From Ectocarpus siliculosus (Eukaryota > Sar > Phaeophyceae > Ectocarpales > Ectocarpaceae): a stretch of 64,000 bases of DNA. Below are positions 11,352-24,339 of the stretch, in pieces. The notes below the pieces were generated by a model. That model made no database searches. It was not told the origin of the DNA and saw only the letters and a list, made by a program, of their open reading frames with translations. How positions within the stretch are numbered: position 1 is the stretch's first letter; every line of letters begins with the position of its first letter. Made by a program: the position numbers and the translations under genes. The stretch is from the NCBI GenBank assembly GCA_000310025.1, contig FN649149.1, positions 327,348-391,347 on the forward strand. The letters are read 5' to 3'.

Positions 11352-12715
11352 ATGGATATTTTATCGAACAGTTTGTAGTCCGGCGTACTGTATTGATTAG
11401 TTGTTTTAAATGTTGCGTAATGCCGGTGACCTGCCTTTTCGAGTTCTGCGAGTCCAAGGACGCGCGTTTCGGGTGCTCCTGACAACTGTATATTAGCGTG
11501 TGCGCATTTCTCGGGCATTTTTGAGTGCGCACCCAATTTAGCAAGGGCCAGCTCTCGCTTGAAATACGAGGTTAGGTACCTTTTGATGGAGAAGGTGTGA
11601 GTGCCAACGTGAGTTGCGTAGTTAGAACGACGGTAGATTACCTCATACCTGCGATGGTGTCAAGGGAGGCTGCCTTGTTTCGGGTCGCATCCCGTCAGAT
11701 GAACAACTGCCTGTGGAGAGTTTATTCTACATGCCCTGGTCTGATGAGGCTGCTCTTACTTGGCCCCGATTCCTGGTCACGAACCCTCAAATGCCCTTTG
11801 GAACTACTCGGCTACACCAGCGAACAAGTAGGACTTAATGTGGTAAACGAGACAGGACATGGACGAAATGAAAAAAACGAAAGCACGAGTGTTGTATCTT
11901 CAGCAGCAGCGTCAGTGTAGTCACTTCCCCCTTTGGTCACCCAAGCCTGTTGTCGGTATTGGTGACACGATATGGCGAGTAGCCGTAAACTGTGCTGCAG
12001 TAGTTTTCAGTTGGAAAATTCTCCCTGTGGAGCAAGTTGATCGCTTCATTTTTTACCCCCGAGGCTTGGGTGAGAGGAGAAAAACTCGAGGGTACCGGCG
12101 GACCTCTCACTGTTTCCAATTTTTCGTGAACAGCAAAACAAAAAAATGTTGAGAAAAACAGCTCAGCGGTGATCTTCGACAAAACTCTAACAAAAACCTG
12201 TGCTTGAGTGGCGACGAGAAAAGGAACTGAGCCTCGGCCCGAGTTTGACGTTTCTTTTCTCCAGGCCCGTTCGGTCTGCTCCTACTCTGCCAAGCTGCCA
12301 AGCAACAGGATTCGAACGAAGTTCAACACACAGACAACATGAGCTGAGCGCACCCTTCTGACAGTCCCTTCACGCAAAGGGCGTGGCAGTGTCTTTGAAA
12401 TGTCAACACGTCGAGAAGAAATGTACCCTGGTGACGGCGACTTGTGTTGTGGGAGTACCAGCTGAGTACTGTACGCTAGCGCGCGTCAACTGCTGGTAGC
12501 GTCTACAGTATAGAATCTGAGTGTCTGAGTCTACAGAGTAGCGCACCGGTTCAAGCGGAGCAAGTGGTACCGGTTGGCAGCGAAACTGTTACCAGTCCCC
12601 AGTCCCACGTTCCGTGTTCAGTGGACGTGCGGGGAAATTGCGCGACGCACCTAATGTAGTCTGGCAAGGGCAGAGTGGACAAGAGAGAGCGAGGACAGGC
12701 GGCCCTTCTTCAGCT
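11352..12715. other. intergenic, no supported gene
   Basis: About 1.4 kb between the flavin-reductase stop and the EGF-repeat gene start. No recognisable coding exon; presumably holds the 3' UTR of the first and the promoter of the second. Confidence 0.45.
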
Positions 12716-15700
12716 ATGGCCACGACCTCGCTGCACCGGGTTCCTATGTGGCGAACACATCTGCATGCTCCTCTTTTCCTAGCCGTCCTGTTGCCGTCAC
12801 GTGTACTGTCGATGTGCTCGAATAGCTGCAGCAGACGGGGAGACTGCAACCCTTTTGGAAGGTGAACTTTGTTTCTTTCAAAACATGTGCGCTTATTGAG
12901 TACTTGGCAAACCTTCTTCTTGGAGCTTGCGGGGCATAGTCTAGCTATCTGCGATAGGCCCGAAGTATCGCGGGATCGTGCGGCAATAGCTCAAAACTAC
13001 TGTAGTTGTACAACTGCTGTCGTCGGAACATCGACTGCTTTCCTAAACGGCTGTCCGTGCATGTTTTGTCACGCGCGAAGATGTGATTGCTGGGCCGGAT
13101 GGGGTGGGGCCGATTGTTCGGAACGCATGTGCGCGACCGGAATTGCGTGGAGTGACCGGGCAACGGCCACCGATACTGCTCACGGTGTCGTGGAGTGCTC
13201 CAACCGTGGCGAATGCGATCGTGCGGTGGGGAGGTGCAAATGCATGACTGGGTTCTCCGGGTCCGCGTGCGAAAGGAGCAGCTGCCCGCGGGGTTGCTCA
13301 GGTCATGGCCACTGCAGGAGTTTGTCCGACTATGCGCAAGACTACCGGGGCGACGATTCGATCCAGTACCTGTACGATGACGTGAGGGAATCCCGACTCG
13401 GAAACTTGCACAGCAGTCGGTAGCATGTTTCAACGAGTGAGTGATTTCTACGAGATCATGATCATGTTTGGCATAGTATGCTGGTCTATTGCTCATCTCT
13501 AGGGCACTGCTTCTTCGATCTTGCTGCCAGGTTTGGGATAGTGATAAGCTTCACACTTGCGTTTGCGACACCGGCTATCACGGGTTCGACTGCGCCTTGC
13601 GTAGCTGTCCGACAGGGGACGATCCACTCACTACTGGTCAAGTTAACGAAATTCAACTTGTTGTGTGCGAGGTGAGAGTTCAGCGTCCTTACTCTATCGT
13701 GTGCGCCTGGACAAACATTTTATCTGCAATGGCTAGATCATGTTGACGTACGGACATTTCTAAAGTATAGTCTAGCAAGAGGGGGCAGAACAAGTAGACT
13801 TTAGTCTAGACTGATGTATTGTACGAAGTTAATACCAATTCGAACAAATGTTTGGCGGCGTAGATTTTTGGAACACATACATATGGGGCGCATCCACTTT
13901 AGACTAAACGTATACCACTATTTTCATCTGGCTTGGTGCAGGTCAACGTGCTCTCTTTCGTAAAGGCATCCTCTGTGTTGTAGATATAGTTTCCCCGCAA
14001 TCATGTAAATGACCGTCAGATACATGGGGCTCTTGCAGGTGTTTGATCATAATCAAAACATCACCGCACAATTGTTTTTCGTACGTCTCGTCTGCTTGCT
14101 GCATGCTCGAGGAAGGCTACCGCGGGCTCATTCGTGCTGTACTACGAAGGCTATCCCACGACAGATATATTGTATGACGCCAGCGAGGCGGATATCGAGT
14201 CTGCCTTATCGGCAATTCCAGATATCCAGGGTGTAAACGTTGAGTTTTCAATCCCTCTCAGTGGGGCTTGTAGCTCTACCGCCATCAACGTCATTCAGGT
14301 CAGTCATGTTTGATTTTGCTGCAATCACGGCACAATGTAACCTGGAGGAAAAAGAGAATAAATCTCCAGCCCTGGTTTCTTGGGTAAATGACGTGTTCTC
14401 GGGGTTTGTTTTCTGATGACAATGCTTCGCTGTTGCTGCCTTTTGTGTGACACTGCATCCCGTTGTTGCCTACAGTAGTTCCAGTATGGCTTGTATTGCT
14501 TGATAGCGAGGCTATTGGGCCGCGTCCAAGTTTGCACAATCAAACATACTCCCTAGCCGTCCGTAAATTGCCTGTCGTTCTAATGTCCTCCCAGACGGTC
14601 AGTCAGGCTAGAGCACCTACAACCACATTCCACAGTCAATTCTGACTGGAAAGGTCCGAGGATCAATGTGTTTTAGGCTGTTCTATACAGCTTTTCACGC
14701 ATATTTGTAAGAGATTTATCGTGCAGTACTCCATACTCTCAAGTTCAGCATCTTTGGATCAATCGGATCGCAGGTGGAGTTCTTGGGCAACTTCGGTCCC
14801 CTTCGGCCAATGTGGTCGTTCAATGCTCTCACTGCAGGCTCCGTGACGACCCTCACCATCGTTGCAGACGGCAGTTCAATCTACGATTCAGACGCGATCG
14901 GGTACGTTCGACACACAGGAAGGTTTCGTAGGCCGGTGAATACTTGTAGCGAGTACCATGACAAAGGCATGCTGCACACCTGCAACGTCTGTCTTGTGTT
15001 GCATGATGAAACCTCGGAAACAGGCAGTCACCCCGTATTTTCACCACCTACTCTTCAACAGTAGTAGGCTGACTTGTTTGTCCTGCCCGGTAACGCCCTT
15101 CACGACTTTTTCTCACTGGAATAGGTATACCTCTGTCAAGGGGACGAAGGAGAATGAAGATTGTTCCAATCGAGGGATATGCGATACCCAAGAGGGCATT
15201 TGCGAGTGCTTCACCTCAAACGACGACATTTTTGCGAGCAGTGACGGGTGAGTCAAGAGGAGGGTGACGCAATGTAAGTTGCTAGAGATAAATCCAACCT
15301 GCTGGCTGCATAGGTTGCCAGGCCTGTCGGTTGTAGGGTACTCCAAGGCGTTACTCTTGAGAATATTTGAGTATCTCTCCTTAGGCGATTCTCATTATTT
15401 GCCGGACACCCATGCGGCAGCGTACTTCGCGTGAAGCAGCGACCAGCCAACACGTCTTGTCCCTGAAACCATTGATCTGACAAGAACAATCACTCCGTCG
15501 CTACATTGCCCGCCTCGAATTGAGAACGAAGCGCTTGATAAAGACGAGGTGACGAGCTTTTGCCTTCCACGCTGCCACCGTCCTTTTCCGTTGCCCCTCG
15601 CTGTGCGCAACTGAACGGTGTGACCCGAAGGTACAACGGCCCGGGAACACGCGGAGATTGTGGATACCAGGTTACTACCACGGCTGGATGTCCGGGAGAG

Positions 15701-18700
15701 ATCGCATGCAGCGGTCATGGCACCTGCGACGAGAGCGATTTCACGTGCAATTGCAACGATGGTTGGACCGCCGGAGACTGCTCCTTACGCGCTTGTCCGT
15801 ATGGCTGGAGCTGGTTCAGCTACCCGAGGTTTGTGTGAACCCAGTACTCCATGTAGTCGATCTTGCTGCGACGGGAAACGTAATACTAAGATCGGCCTGG
15901 GTACTTTATTCTCGCAGCCCGCCGCAAGGAACTGTACACACCTACCCGCTTCTACAGCTCAGTACTCCCTTCTTTCTATACCTGGTTGCCGTTTTGGTGA
16001 CAAGAGGGCCTCGAACGGGGAACACCGGTAGTGCTGATAGCTACCATGCCCTTCGCGCGTTTGATCTCAGTGCTGAAGACAAGGCTCACGATAAACGCAC
16101 CGAATGCTCTGATGGTGGATTCTGTAACGGCGAGACGGGAGCTTGCGAATGTGCAGATCTGTTTCACGGCGCTGCTTGCGAGTATATGATATGTCCAGGG
16201 GGCACCACGGACGCGTGTCATGGCCACGGGCGGTGAGAAAACATTGTACAGTAGACAGGGGAAGACAGAAGTGTGCACAGCTGCCTCGTGGTTGGCTTGA
16301 TGCTCAAGTACGAAGATCTCTACACCAGCAACACATGTCTGCCCGGGATTCGACCAATCGTCGTTCTCGGCTTCGCTTGTCACAGTCAGTTTCATAACAA
16401 CCAGAGCGTGCGTGCAGTTCTCAACAAACTGAATATCTGGCTACGTACGACTTTGAACCGGTCAAGCTTGGCAACTACAGCCCTCTTTTTGTGTATGTCG
16501 GATAGGTGTATGACAATGGCCGAACTGGCCACGTTTGCTGAAGACAACGGTGATGCTACGGACTACACATACGGGGAGGATCCTAATGAAGGCTCTACCT
16601 GGGATGCGCACCGAATATTCGGGTGAGCCACCGTCACCAAACCGATACGAACGCTTCGCACCCATCGTTCTCGCTGAGCAAGATGATGCTCAGAAGCAAG
16701 TCTGGGTTTAGGTAGTTCATGGACGATCGCCAAAGTGCCCGTGTTCAGCATAAACCGACGAGCTCTCGCCTGATTTCGTGATGGTTGACGAAGAGCACGT
16801 CACACGAGGGACGTTGAAATGATGTGTGATACGGAGCGTCACTGTGCGAGCGTAGGCCGTGAGTCGACGTGAGTCACAACACCTCAAAGAGTACAGAGTA
16901 CACCAGACCCAGACCATACAGTTTGGGGTGTTCGACCTGCTTCATGAAAAGGAAGGATGCCGTGGAATAGAATTCGAGAAGACAGGAAGAATGCGTGTGA
17001 CCTCGATAGTTTGGCTTTACCATCGAAGCTACCGTTCCAACCGTATTGCTTTAGTATGTTCTAGGTCGAAGGGATGCAGGAAAGGCTCTGGGTGATTTTG
17101 CGAAGAACTCGGTATCAACAAGAGAGACTACCGGAGATACGAGCCGTGTATCTTCCACGGGACCAAGATGTGTAGACGTACAACCTAACGGCAGTGGTGT
17201 ACTTATTTTGGTTACATTGAAGTACGGTATAGTGAAGTCACCGCACGTCAAGTAGAATCCGACCCCATCCGTCCCAAACGACTCCGTTTGGACACACCTT
17301 AATCATTCGCCATACCACCCACCGCCCGACAAAGGTGCTACTGCGACGACGGCTATTCAGGATACGACTGTTCTGAAAGAGTATGCCCTGTAGGAGATGA
17401 TCCTGGAAGCTGGGGGCAGGAGCCTGAAGTTCAAACCATGACGTGAGCACCCCTTGGCTCTGCTTCGTGTCCCCCACGCTGAAATAGTGTGTATCTCGAC
17501 AGGAATTCGAGTTAACCTCCGGGCATCGAGCACGTCAACGTTAACTTGGTGTGAACGGCGGAAAAACAAACCCCAACCCGCGCGCACAGTTTGATATTAC
17601 GATATTCTTGTTTGGTTACAGGTGCCAGGCCACGAACGGAACATTCACGCTCACCTTTCGGCAGGCCGAGACGGAGCCAATCCCAAGAAATGCCTCAAGG
17701 TATTAAAACTCCGGCAGTATCATCCACATTTGTACTTAAACAATTAGACCAACATTGTGGTGGTCCCCCAACCTTTTGGGGGGCCCTCTTGCCACTGGTT
17801 TTAAGAAAACCACTTATGCACCGCGACACGCAAAGAGGATGAAGACAAAGGAACAACGGAGAGCCGATAGTGCCGGTGAAAAAATTGAAACGGTACAAAA
17901 AAAGGCCACATACCGTAAACTACGGAGTTTTCCCCCCCTAGTAGAGCCCCGCCCCCCCCCCGCCCATTACCTTTTCGGCTTTGAAGCATGGTTCGTTGAT
18001 TTAGCCCCGGGGTAGATCGTTTCCGACAAAAAAAAAAATCTGCCCGGGTATTTCAATTTCCCCCCAGGGTACCAGTTTCCCACGAGTTCCCCCCGGGGGG
18101 GAAGGATGTATTTCCCTTATTTTCTGAGTCGATTTTGTTGCATCGCGGAGCACAAAAAGCATGATATGGGACGGAAAAATCATTTTTTGCAGATCTGCGC
18201 TTCGAGCGAGATTGAGGTGTACCGTTTGTCACTTGGCCCTTAGTTTTTCAAATTATGATCAAAAATGGCTTCGCCGTTGTTTTATGGGTGAAATGCTTTC
18301 GTTTTCTTGTCTGTTTCTTGCATTTATCATCCCTGGAGTCAGCTGAAGCGTACCATAGCATGCTGATGAAACCTTGCCCACAAAGGTAAAAAAAAATCGT
18401 ATTCATTTTTGGATCTCACAACTAACTCCAGGTAGAACCGAACCATAAAAATAGCTTTTTCCTGCGGACAAACTGCGAATTCTTGTGCATGAGCTTAGGC
18501 AATGGTACCTCTTGCTGTCTTTTTTCTCTTCGCCTTCGTTGCTCTTACGTTCCTCCTCCCTCTGCTTGTTGAACGCTTGCTCGTAAACCTTATCCATCTC
18601 AGTTTCGCCACTCTCTGTGTGTATTATGTGGACCATCATTATTCTGCACAACCCCCCGGGGGGGTCTTCTCCCCGGGGTAGCGTTGGAAAAAAATAACTA

Positions 18701-20251
18701 ACCCCCCGCGGTACGTCAATTTCCCCCCGGGGCCGTTGGTTTCAGGAAAAAAAAACGATCCCCTCCCCGGGGGGAAAACTCCGTAGTTTACGGTATTGTT
18801 GAGATTCAGCACCCAAAAGGTCAAGAGCCAAGTGAAAATATATTTATCATCAACACGAGGATCTACAGTGGAAAGAAGGGCAGCATATGGACTACGGTCG
18901 AAATGAGATTGATCAACTATGAGATACTATGCTCTAAACTATTGTGGCCGTCCACCACCGTGGCAAGAGACAAAAATGTTTGCGAGCCAACGACGATGTA
19001 CCCCGCCCCCACCCTCCGCCCCTTGGTTCAGTGAGGACCTTAAAGAAACCCTTGAGGCGCTGGCTACAATAGATGTTGTTTCAGTAGCGTTCGAGACGGG
19101 GGACACTGTGTGTCAAGACGATGGGTCCGAGGTTGCCTCCGTCACGTTCGTTACCCAGCATGGAGACGTGCCCCTCCTCATGGTGGACGCGTCGCTTTTG
19201 GTTGACGACAGCAACGGCGGGGTGAGTGCATGCTACGGTGACCCGATTTTGGTCTGAAATCACTCTTTGCACGTGCAGAGAAGAGTCGCAAACACCACTG
19301 CAGGATCGCCCACCCTCCACCTTCATCGAGTTTGTTTCAGCTACCCTAACGTTCGTGCTCACGAATGCCTCCAGTTCTATAAGCAGAGTATCCTCCCGTC
19401 GACCTGCTGTTGGCCAGCGAATATCTGAACCGGGAGGTAAGTTGCCTGATCAATTCACGGACACGTATGTTACCCCTGCCTCAGGCGCCTGGGAGCGGGA
19501 ACGTTACCGTTGTAGAGGGTGTTCAAGGAACGACGGAGGAAGAGACCTGTTCAAACCGTGGGGTGAGACAAGCGTTCGACCGTTCGTATTTTGGAGCGTT
19601 GCAAAATGTATATGCGTAGGAGTTGACGAGGTGATCGAACGTGTCCGCGCATGTATCTCACAGATGTTCTGTCCCGCAAGACAGCGTGCGGTGAACACTG
19701 TTCGCGATGCATCACTATCCTGTCCAAACCTTGAGCGTGGTGAAAGGCACTACGTGACATGACGAACATGATTCTCATCAATCCTTTTGGGCTAAACTTC
19801 CATGACTGCCTTCGCGGTCTTCTTGATGTCTGAAGTTTTCCAACATGGGCACAACAGCATTAATGCAATGAGACTCCATTCTTGAAGTATCGGGATCGGG
19901 CATGAATTGCGGCGGACAGAGCTTAGAAATGTCGTCCCCCAAAGACGATGTTACTTATTTCCACAGTTTGGAATTATGGGCAAGGGGTGGTGCCTACCCC
20001 TTCTCCATAGTTGGTTTCACGGGGGTATCGACATACCATTGCGCAAGATTGGATGGGCCACACCCATTCGTGCCAGAAAAGCACCGCATTCGTCAGTCAG
20101 CTTGATCGTTCCCAACATCCCTCGCGCCCAGCTATGTGACAGGCACACGGGAGAATGTTCCTGCTTTCCAGGATGGTCGAGCAGTAACGGGGCGGGAGAA
20201 ATTGGGGACAGGTCGGACTGCGGCTATCGGGTGCCTATGACCACGCAGTGA
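12716..20251 (+). CDS. secreted EGF-repeat protein (tenascin/teneurin-like), 14 exons
   Basis: Predicted extracellular or cell-wall protein. Exons: 12716-12861, 13081-13381, 13531-13671, 14116-14298, 14774-14901, 15125-15247, 15631-15828, 16032-16232, 16506-16622, 17335-17442, 17622-17699, 19032-19221, 19485-19562, 20132-20251. All junction phases agree and give 703 residues. Residues 1-33 are a signal peptide (LHAPLFLAVLLP core). Cys-rich EGF modules follow (CSNRGECD, CSGHGHC, CDTGYHGFDC). Then comes a beta-rich module (AGSFVLYYEG...ADIESALSAI...GACSS), more EGF modules (CSNRGICD, CSGHGTCD, CSDGGFC, CHGHGRC, CDDGYSGYDC), a second beta-rich module (NGTFTLTFRQ...EDLKETLEALATI) and a last EGF (CSNRGLCD). 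The stop TGA overlaps a GTGAGT donor at 20248, so the gene may continue. No transmembrane segment is seen in these exons. Ligand and function unknown. Confidence 0.87.
17913..18793. mobile_element. non-autonomous TIR element (881 bp) in an intron of the EGF-repeat gene
   Basis: Perfect 25-bp terminal inverted repeats begin CCGTAAACTACGG (17913-17937 and 18769-18793), flanked by TA on both sides (17911-17912, 18794-18795). Inside are several CCCCGGGG-type blocks, also arranged roughly as inverse pairs near the two ends, and no transposase frame. It lies wholly inside the 17700-19031 intron. TA duplication suggests a Tc1/mariner-type or similar mobiliser; its ends differ from the 4.74-kb element, so that transposase is not the obvious partner. 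Confidence 0.82.
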
Positions 20252-22117
20252 GTGTGCGTTTATACTTGTAATGACGAATCTGTCAAGCCGTAGAGAGGAC
20301 CTAGATAGCTTATCTGGCGTATCGGGCGAGGTAATCGTCGACTGTGTTTCTCGACCGTGCTCTCTCTCCGACTGTGCTCTCCTCTCCGACCGTGTGTCCA
20401 GTCTCAGAGGCTCAAAATCACGGGGGGAGTCAACCGTGGCGAAATCGGTATTGCCTCAGGGAGAGTCGACCAACAAGTATAGGTGAGAAAACCGATGCAC
20501 TACGGACCATGTTGGTTTTTCGCGAAAAGGAGATGCAATACTTGATGAAACAATGAAATAATCTATGCGGTTCACACGATGCGTTATATGTCCGTTTGCA
20601 ATCAACTTGGTTTCATGTGTCGAGGAATTGGAATGGCATTCACTGTTGGCACCAACGCACGTCACGGCGACCTTACAGTAACATGGTGTTTTTCCCTCCC
20701 ACTAGCATTCCTTTGCCACCTGAAGTCGTCGTCGATGATCATCGTTGAAAGAAGATGTAACGCTTTCGACATAACCGGAGATGTCAATCACGATTCCGAA
20801 CACGTCCTATACCCCTGTCCTCTGAAACTCTCCACTGCCCATGGACAGTGACTTGTCGGTGATTGCGGCGCAGTCCAAGTTGGAGGCGTTAGCACGGCAG
20901 AAAGAGATGCTGGTCGCAGCTCAGCAACATTAAGCCGAGATTTTGATGCGTTTCGAGCGTTTTACCATTGCTTTTTTCCCCGCCAGACAGAACAATGTTG
21001 CACAGGGTACGTAGTGTGGCGGCACGTGTCTCGTTGCTGCTAAGATCACCATTGCCATTAAAATGTGGTGGTGTACCGCTTTTCAAGTCACGCTTGTTCT
21101 CCCGTTCATTTTTTGGTACTGGACTGTAAACATTGTTGTAGACGGAAGTTTTCAAAACGAGCGGGGGAGCGCAAAACGATCGTGTATTGGGTTTACGTAC
21201 CGAGCAGCTTAGCACGAGCGATCGGCAGGAGACCACGCTTTGAAGTCCTGTCGATATAGGCTCTCGCCGTTGTAGATCGTCATCCAACCTGCGTAACTCT
21301 ATTTAATCGTCGATTCGTTTCTGACACGTGTTGTGAGGGTCAGGACAAATAGCGGCTGCAACATGGGGTCATACGTTGATAAAATCCACCTGTTCAAAGA
21401 CAGCACACTGTGGAGGTATTCGAGAAGCTCCATCATGTATGTGCCTGCGTTGATGATGAGGCTCAACTACCTCCGGGAAGTGAGGAAATGGCGGGAATCT
21501 TTTGTTCGTCCTTAACCGTGGCGAAGAGGACGTACTGTTTCACGGCGCACGTGCTTACCTTGCCTTACTAAAGCAATTCCCCTAGATCAATACCATACAC
21601 GACATGTGCTCCGCAGGCTTCCCCCTTTGTGTACGTATCATTTTCGGTGTGTTTCGTCCTTCGACACGTTTTTCTCTGGCGTCACCGACGAAGCTAGAAT
21701 CATGCTTCCTTTTCAGGGGCTCGCAGTGAGCCCATCGGCACAATGCTGTGCATGCCCGAGGACGACCAGGCATCTCTAGCACGTATTGTCGGCACCTAAA
21801 GTTACCGCGACAGGCTCTACTTCGCGGGGGGGCATTCCGAACCACGAAACCCTTAGCAGGATTTGTTAAGCGTCTACAACACGGCAAACTTTAGTTCCTG
21901 CGTAGCACACTTCCTCGTACACCATGATGAGCAACATTTTGCACATAGGAGACATTGAGGAAGAGAGAGAGCTAAAGCAGCCGGTTGCAGCAGTGGGTTC
22001 TACTACAAAGAAGCCAAGCCTACAAGCACACACTCACTATGCGCACACGAAGATACCCCCAAGGGAAAAAAGATAACACCATGGGAGTTCTGCAGTATGC
22101 ATCTGAGTCTGTATCAA
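20252..22117. other. no supported gene
   Basis: About 1.9 kb downstream of the EGF-repeat gene. If the GTGAGT at 20248 is used as a donor, a further 3' exon should lie here, but I did not find a Cys-rich exon in the right phase. No other feature seen. Confidence 0.4.
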
Positions 22118-22148
22118 CACCGGCGTGCGAACGTTGAGACACAATATA
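22118..22148 (+). repeat. direct repeat flanking the recombinase element (left copy)
   Basis: CACCGGCGTGCGAACGTTGA and the bases after it recur in the same orientation at 23802-23832 with about two mismatches in 31. Confidence 0.75.
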
Positions 22149-22325
22149 CTGTTGTATTCTTATCCCTTACCCAGATCATTCAATGCAAGTATTGGATTTG
22201 GTTGGGTGAGGCCTCCTGCGCCGACCTGTGGTCCCGCCCAGTACTCTCTTGTTGATTATCCGATCTGCCATATCTTAGTTTTTGACCACCCACGCCTCTA
22301 AGTTAGGTCTCGCCCACCCAATTCT

Positions 22326-23703
22326 TTACTTTCCGCGGCGAGCACAAGCAGAGAAATCGCATGTGGAGTGAGCCGACAACGGCAATGCGTGTGAGTCTGC
22401 GTACAGCTCGCTACGGATCCTCTTGGAACCCGTTGCCCCTATACTAGTAGTGTCGCCAACATACCGCTTCGCTACACTCTCAGTACGCCACCCGGCAATT
22501 TTCATGATCACGTCCATCGCCGTTCCGTCAAGCGACTGCGCAACAGAATCTCCGACTCGGAACGAGTGCTATTAGCGGTGCGACAGTCCCGCCAAATACC
22601 CTTGCAGGGCAACCGTAACTCTGAACCGCCGCAAGCGGAGCGCAGCCCCGAGTTTCGTCCGGCAGGGCGACCGGAAACAGATGCCCTTGGGACAAATCCC
22701 AGCCACTACGCTCCGCCGCACTGATGTAGGCCGTAACGTTGCTCACCGCGCAAATAGACGGGCAGGCGACGCCCAGACGCACGGCGACGGCATCGACAGA
22801 GTCGCGGAGGGTCTTAACAAACTGAAAGTTGAAAATCAGACCCTCCCCCGCGGGTAACCGCAGAACTTGCGATCCCATAGTGAAGGAGAGATCATGGCCT
22901 CGCCGCATGGAGGCGAACGCCAGCGAAAACAAAGCGACGTCCCTGGTGAGCTCAATACGTACCGCCAAAGAGGACGCAGTTTGTGCGCGAGAGCGCATTT
23001 TCCTCAACAAATCGATGAGGACGTGCGGCAACATAGCCTCTGCCTGGTTGACAGCGACACCCACACGTTTCTGTTCCTCCCCCGTAAAGACGAGGTAGGA
23101 ATCGACGACAAGACTCGACACTGGTTGCCCGACCGCGTGGCAGGGTCCCAGCTGCTGTCTTTTCCCAACTGTTCTTGCATCGTCATCTTCAACTTGGACA
23201 CGATCCCTTTCTGCATGGACGCGGCGGCATACTGCTTAGCACATGGCGAGTTTGGAAGGCAATCGCGGCCGTGGGTCGTGCCGACACCAGGGCATGCCGT
23301 CGTACACCCATTTGGTACCACTACCTTGTGTGTCCAAGAAGCAGAGATAGTCAAACACGTCTCGGTCCGAAGCCTGCTTCCAACCCCGACGTTGTTCAGT
23401 CGCCGAAAGCATGAAAGCGTCGAACTCGTATGCTACGGCGCACTTCCGCTATTGAGCTCGACGGTTGGACGCGGCCGAGAGGACCTGATCACCACGAGCG
23501 CGCAACGCGTCGAAATCGATCGACACCAGAGCCGCTTGAGGGTCACGCGGGACTGGACGCCCGGGGGCAGGCTGGACACCGCAGGACCAACAATAGTTGT
23601 AATGTCCCACGTTCTTAGTCTGGCACGACGAACACGCTACAAACCGGGCAATACCGCGCGGAGGCAGGGTGGGGACCTGTGATACGAAGCACGAGCCATC
23701 CAC
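22326..23703 (-). pseudogene. degenerate tyrosine recombinase of a Crypton-like or other YR mobile element
   Basis: Site-specific recombinase/integrase remnant. On the minus strand: a zinc-ribbon-like start (CSSCQ...CWSCG) near 23620; a core-binding segment split over two frames (DRDVFDYLCFLDTQGSG, then CAKQYAAASMQKGIVSKLKM) at about 23370-23130; the catalytic domain from 23121 with the box I arginine in FASMRRGHDLSF, FQFVKTLRDSV and GWDLSQGHLFPV; then box II HSFRVGDS, IMKIAGWRTESVAKRY and its nucleophile tyrosine near 22450. All hallmark residues are present, but at least three frame changes and an in-frame TAA-TAG pair just before HSFR (about 22569-22574) break it. Direct repeats about 1.7 kb apart bracket it. 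It resembles the recombinase class with N-terminal zinc finger found in Cryptons and YR retroelements; the subclass is uncertain. Confidence 0.85.
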
Positions 23704-23801
23704 AAGCTATAGAGGGGGGAACTGGGCAAGATGGACGAGAGCCGCATGCTGCAGTAACGGGTTACCGGTGTCAACCAATTTTTGTTTTTGGAGAGCAGTA
23801 G

Positions 23802-23832
23802 CACCGGCTTGCGAACGTTGATACACAATATA
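23802..23832 (+). repeat. direct repeat flanking the recombinase element (right copy)
   Basis: Near-identical to 22118-22148, same orientation; see that entry. Confidence 0.75.
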
Positions 23833-24339
23833 TCGGTGTAAGATTGACCATGTCTTCTGGCGTCGCCCCCGGGAGGCACGTTTTCAAACTCCCGATCGGG
23901 AGCCTTGGAGTATATATAGGATTTCGGTGTACCTATCATCTCGGGGGCTCCTAAGCGTATGTTGGTGAAGGAGATTTGCATATGTATCTTAGTGGCGTTC
24001 CAACAGGCGCTCCTGAGGTCAAGAGAGAAGTCTACAAAAGAAGAGTGATCATGTGAGGGTGGCCACCACAAGGGGAATTGCCTTCCCTACACTCGCGAAG
24101 AACCATTGTTGGGTTAGTTTACAGTTACCGATAGACCCACATGCATACGTGGATCAGTGACTTTTTTATGCTGATGTTCCGTCACAATGACACTGTAGTT
24201 ACTCGTGACTGCAATTGGCTAAGAACAGGATACACCATGGCAGTTGTTGTTGTGCGGTATGATCTTGTTTTCTTGTCCTCTACTGTCCTCTACCTAATAT
24301 CTTTTCTTACCCACCCCGTAAGGCAAAGAGATAGTTTGT
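23833..24339. other. no supported gene
   Basis: Short stretch between the recombinase element and the TRIM-like repeats. Nothing recognisable. Confidence 0.4.

Noticed and set aside
13490-20250. Several longer frames overlapping EGF-repeat exons on either strand
   Set aside because: They are shadows of the 14 phase-matched exons.
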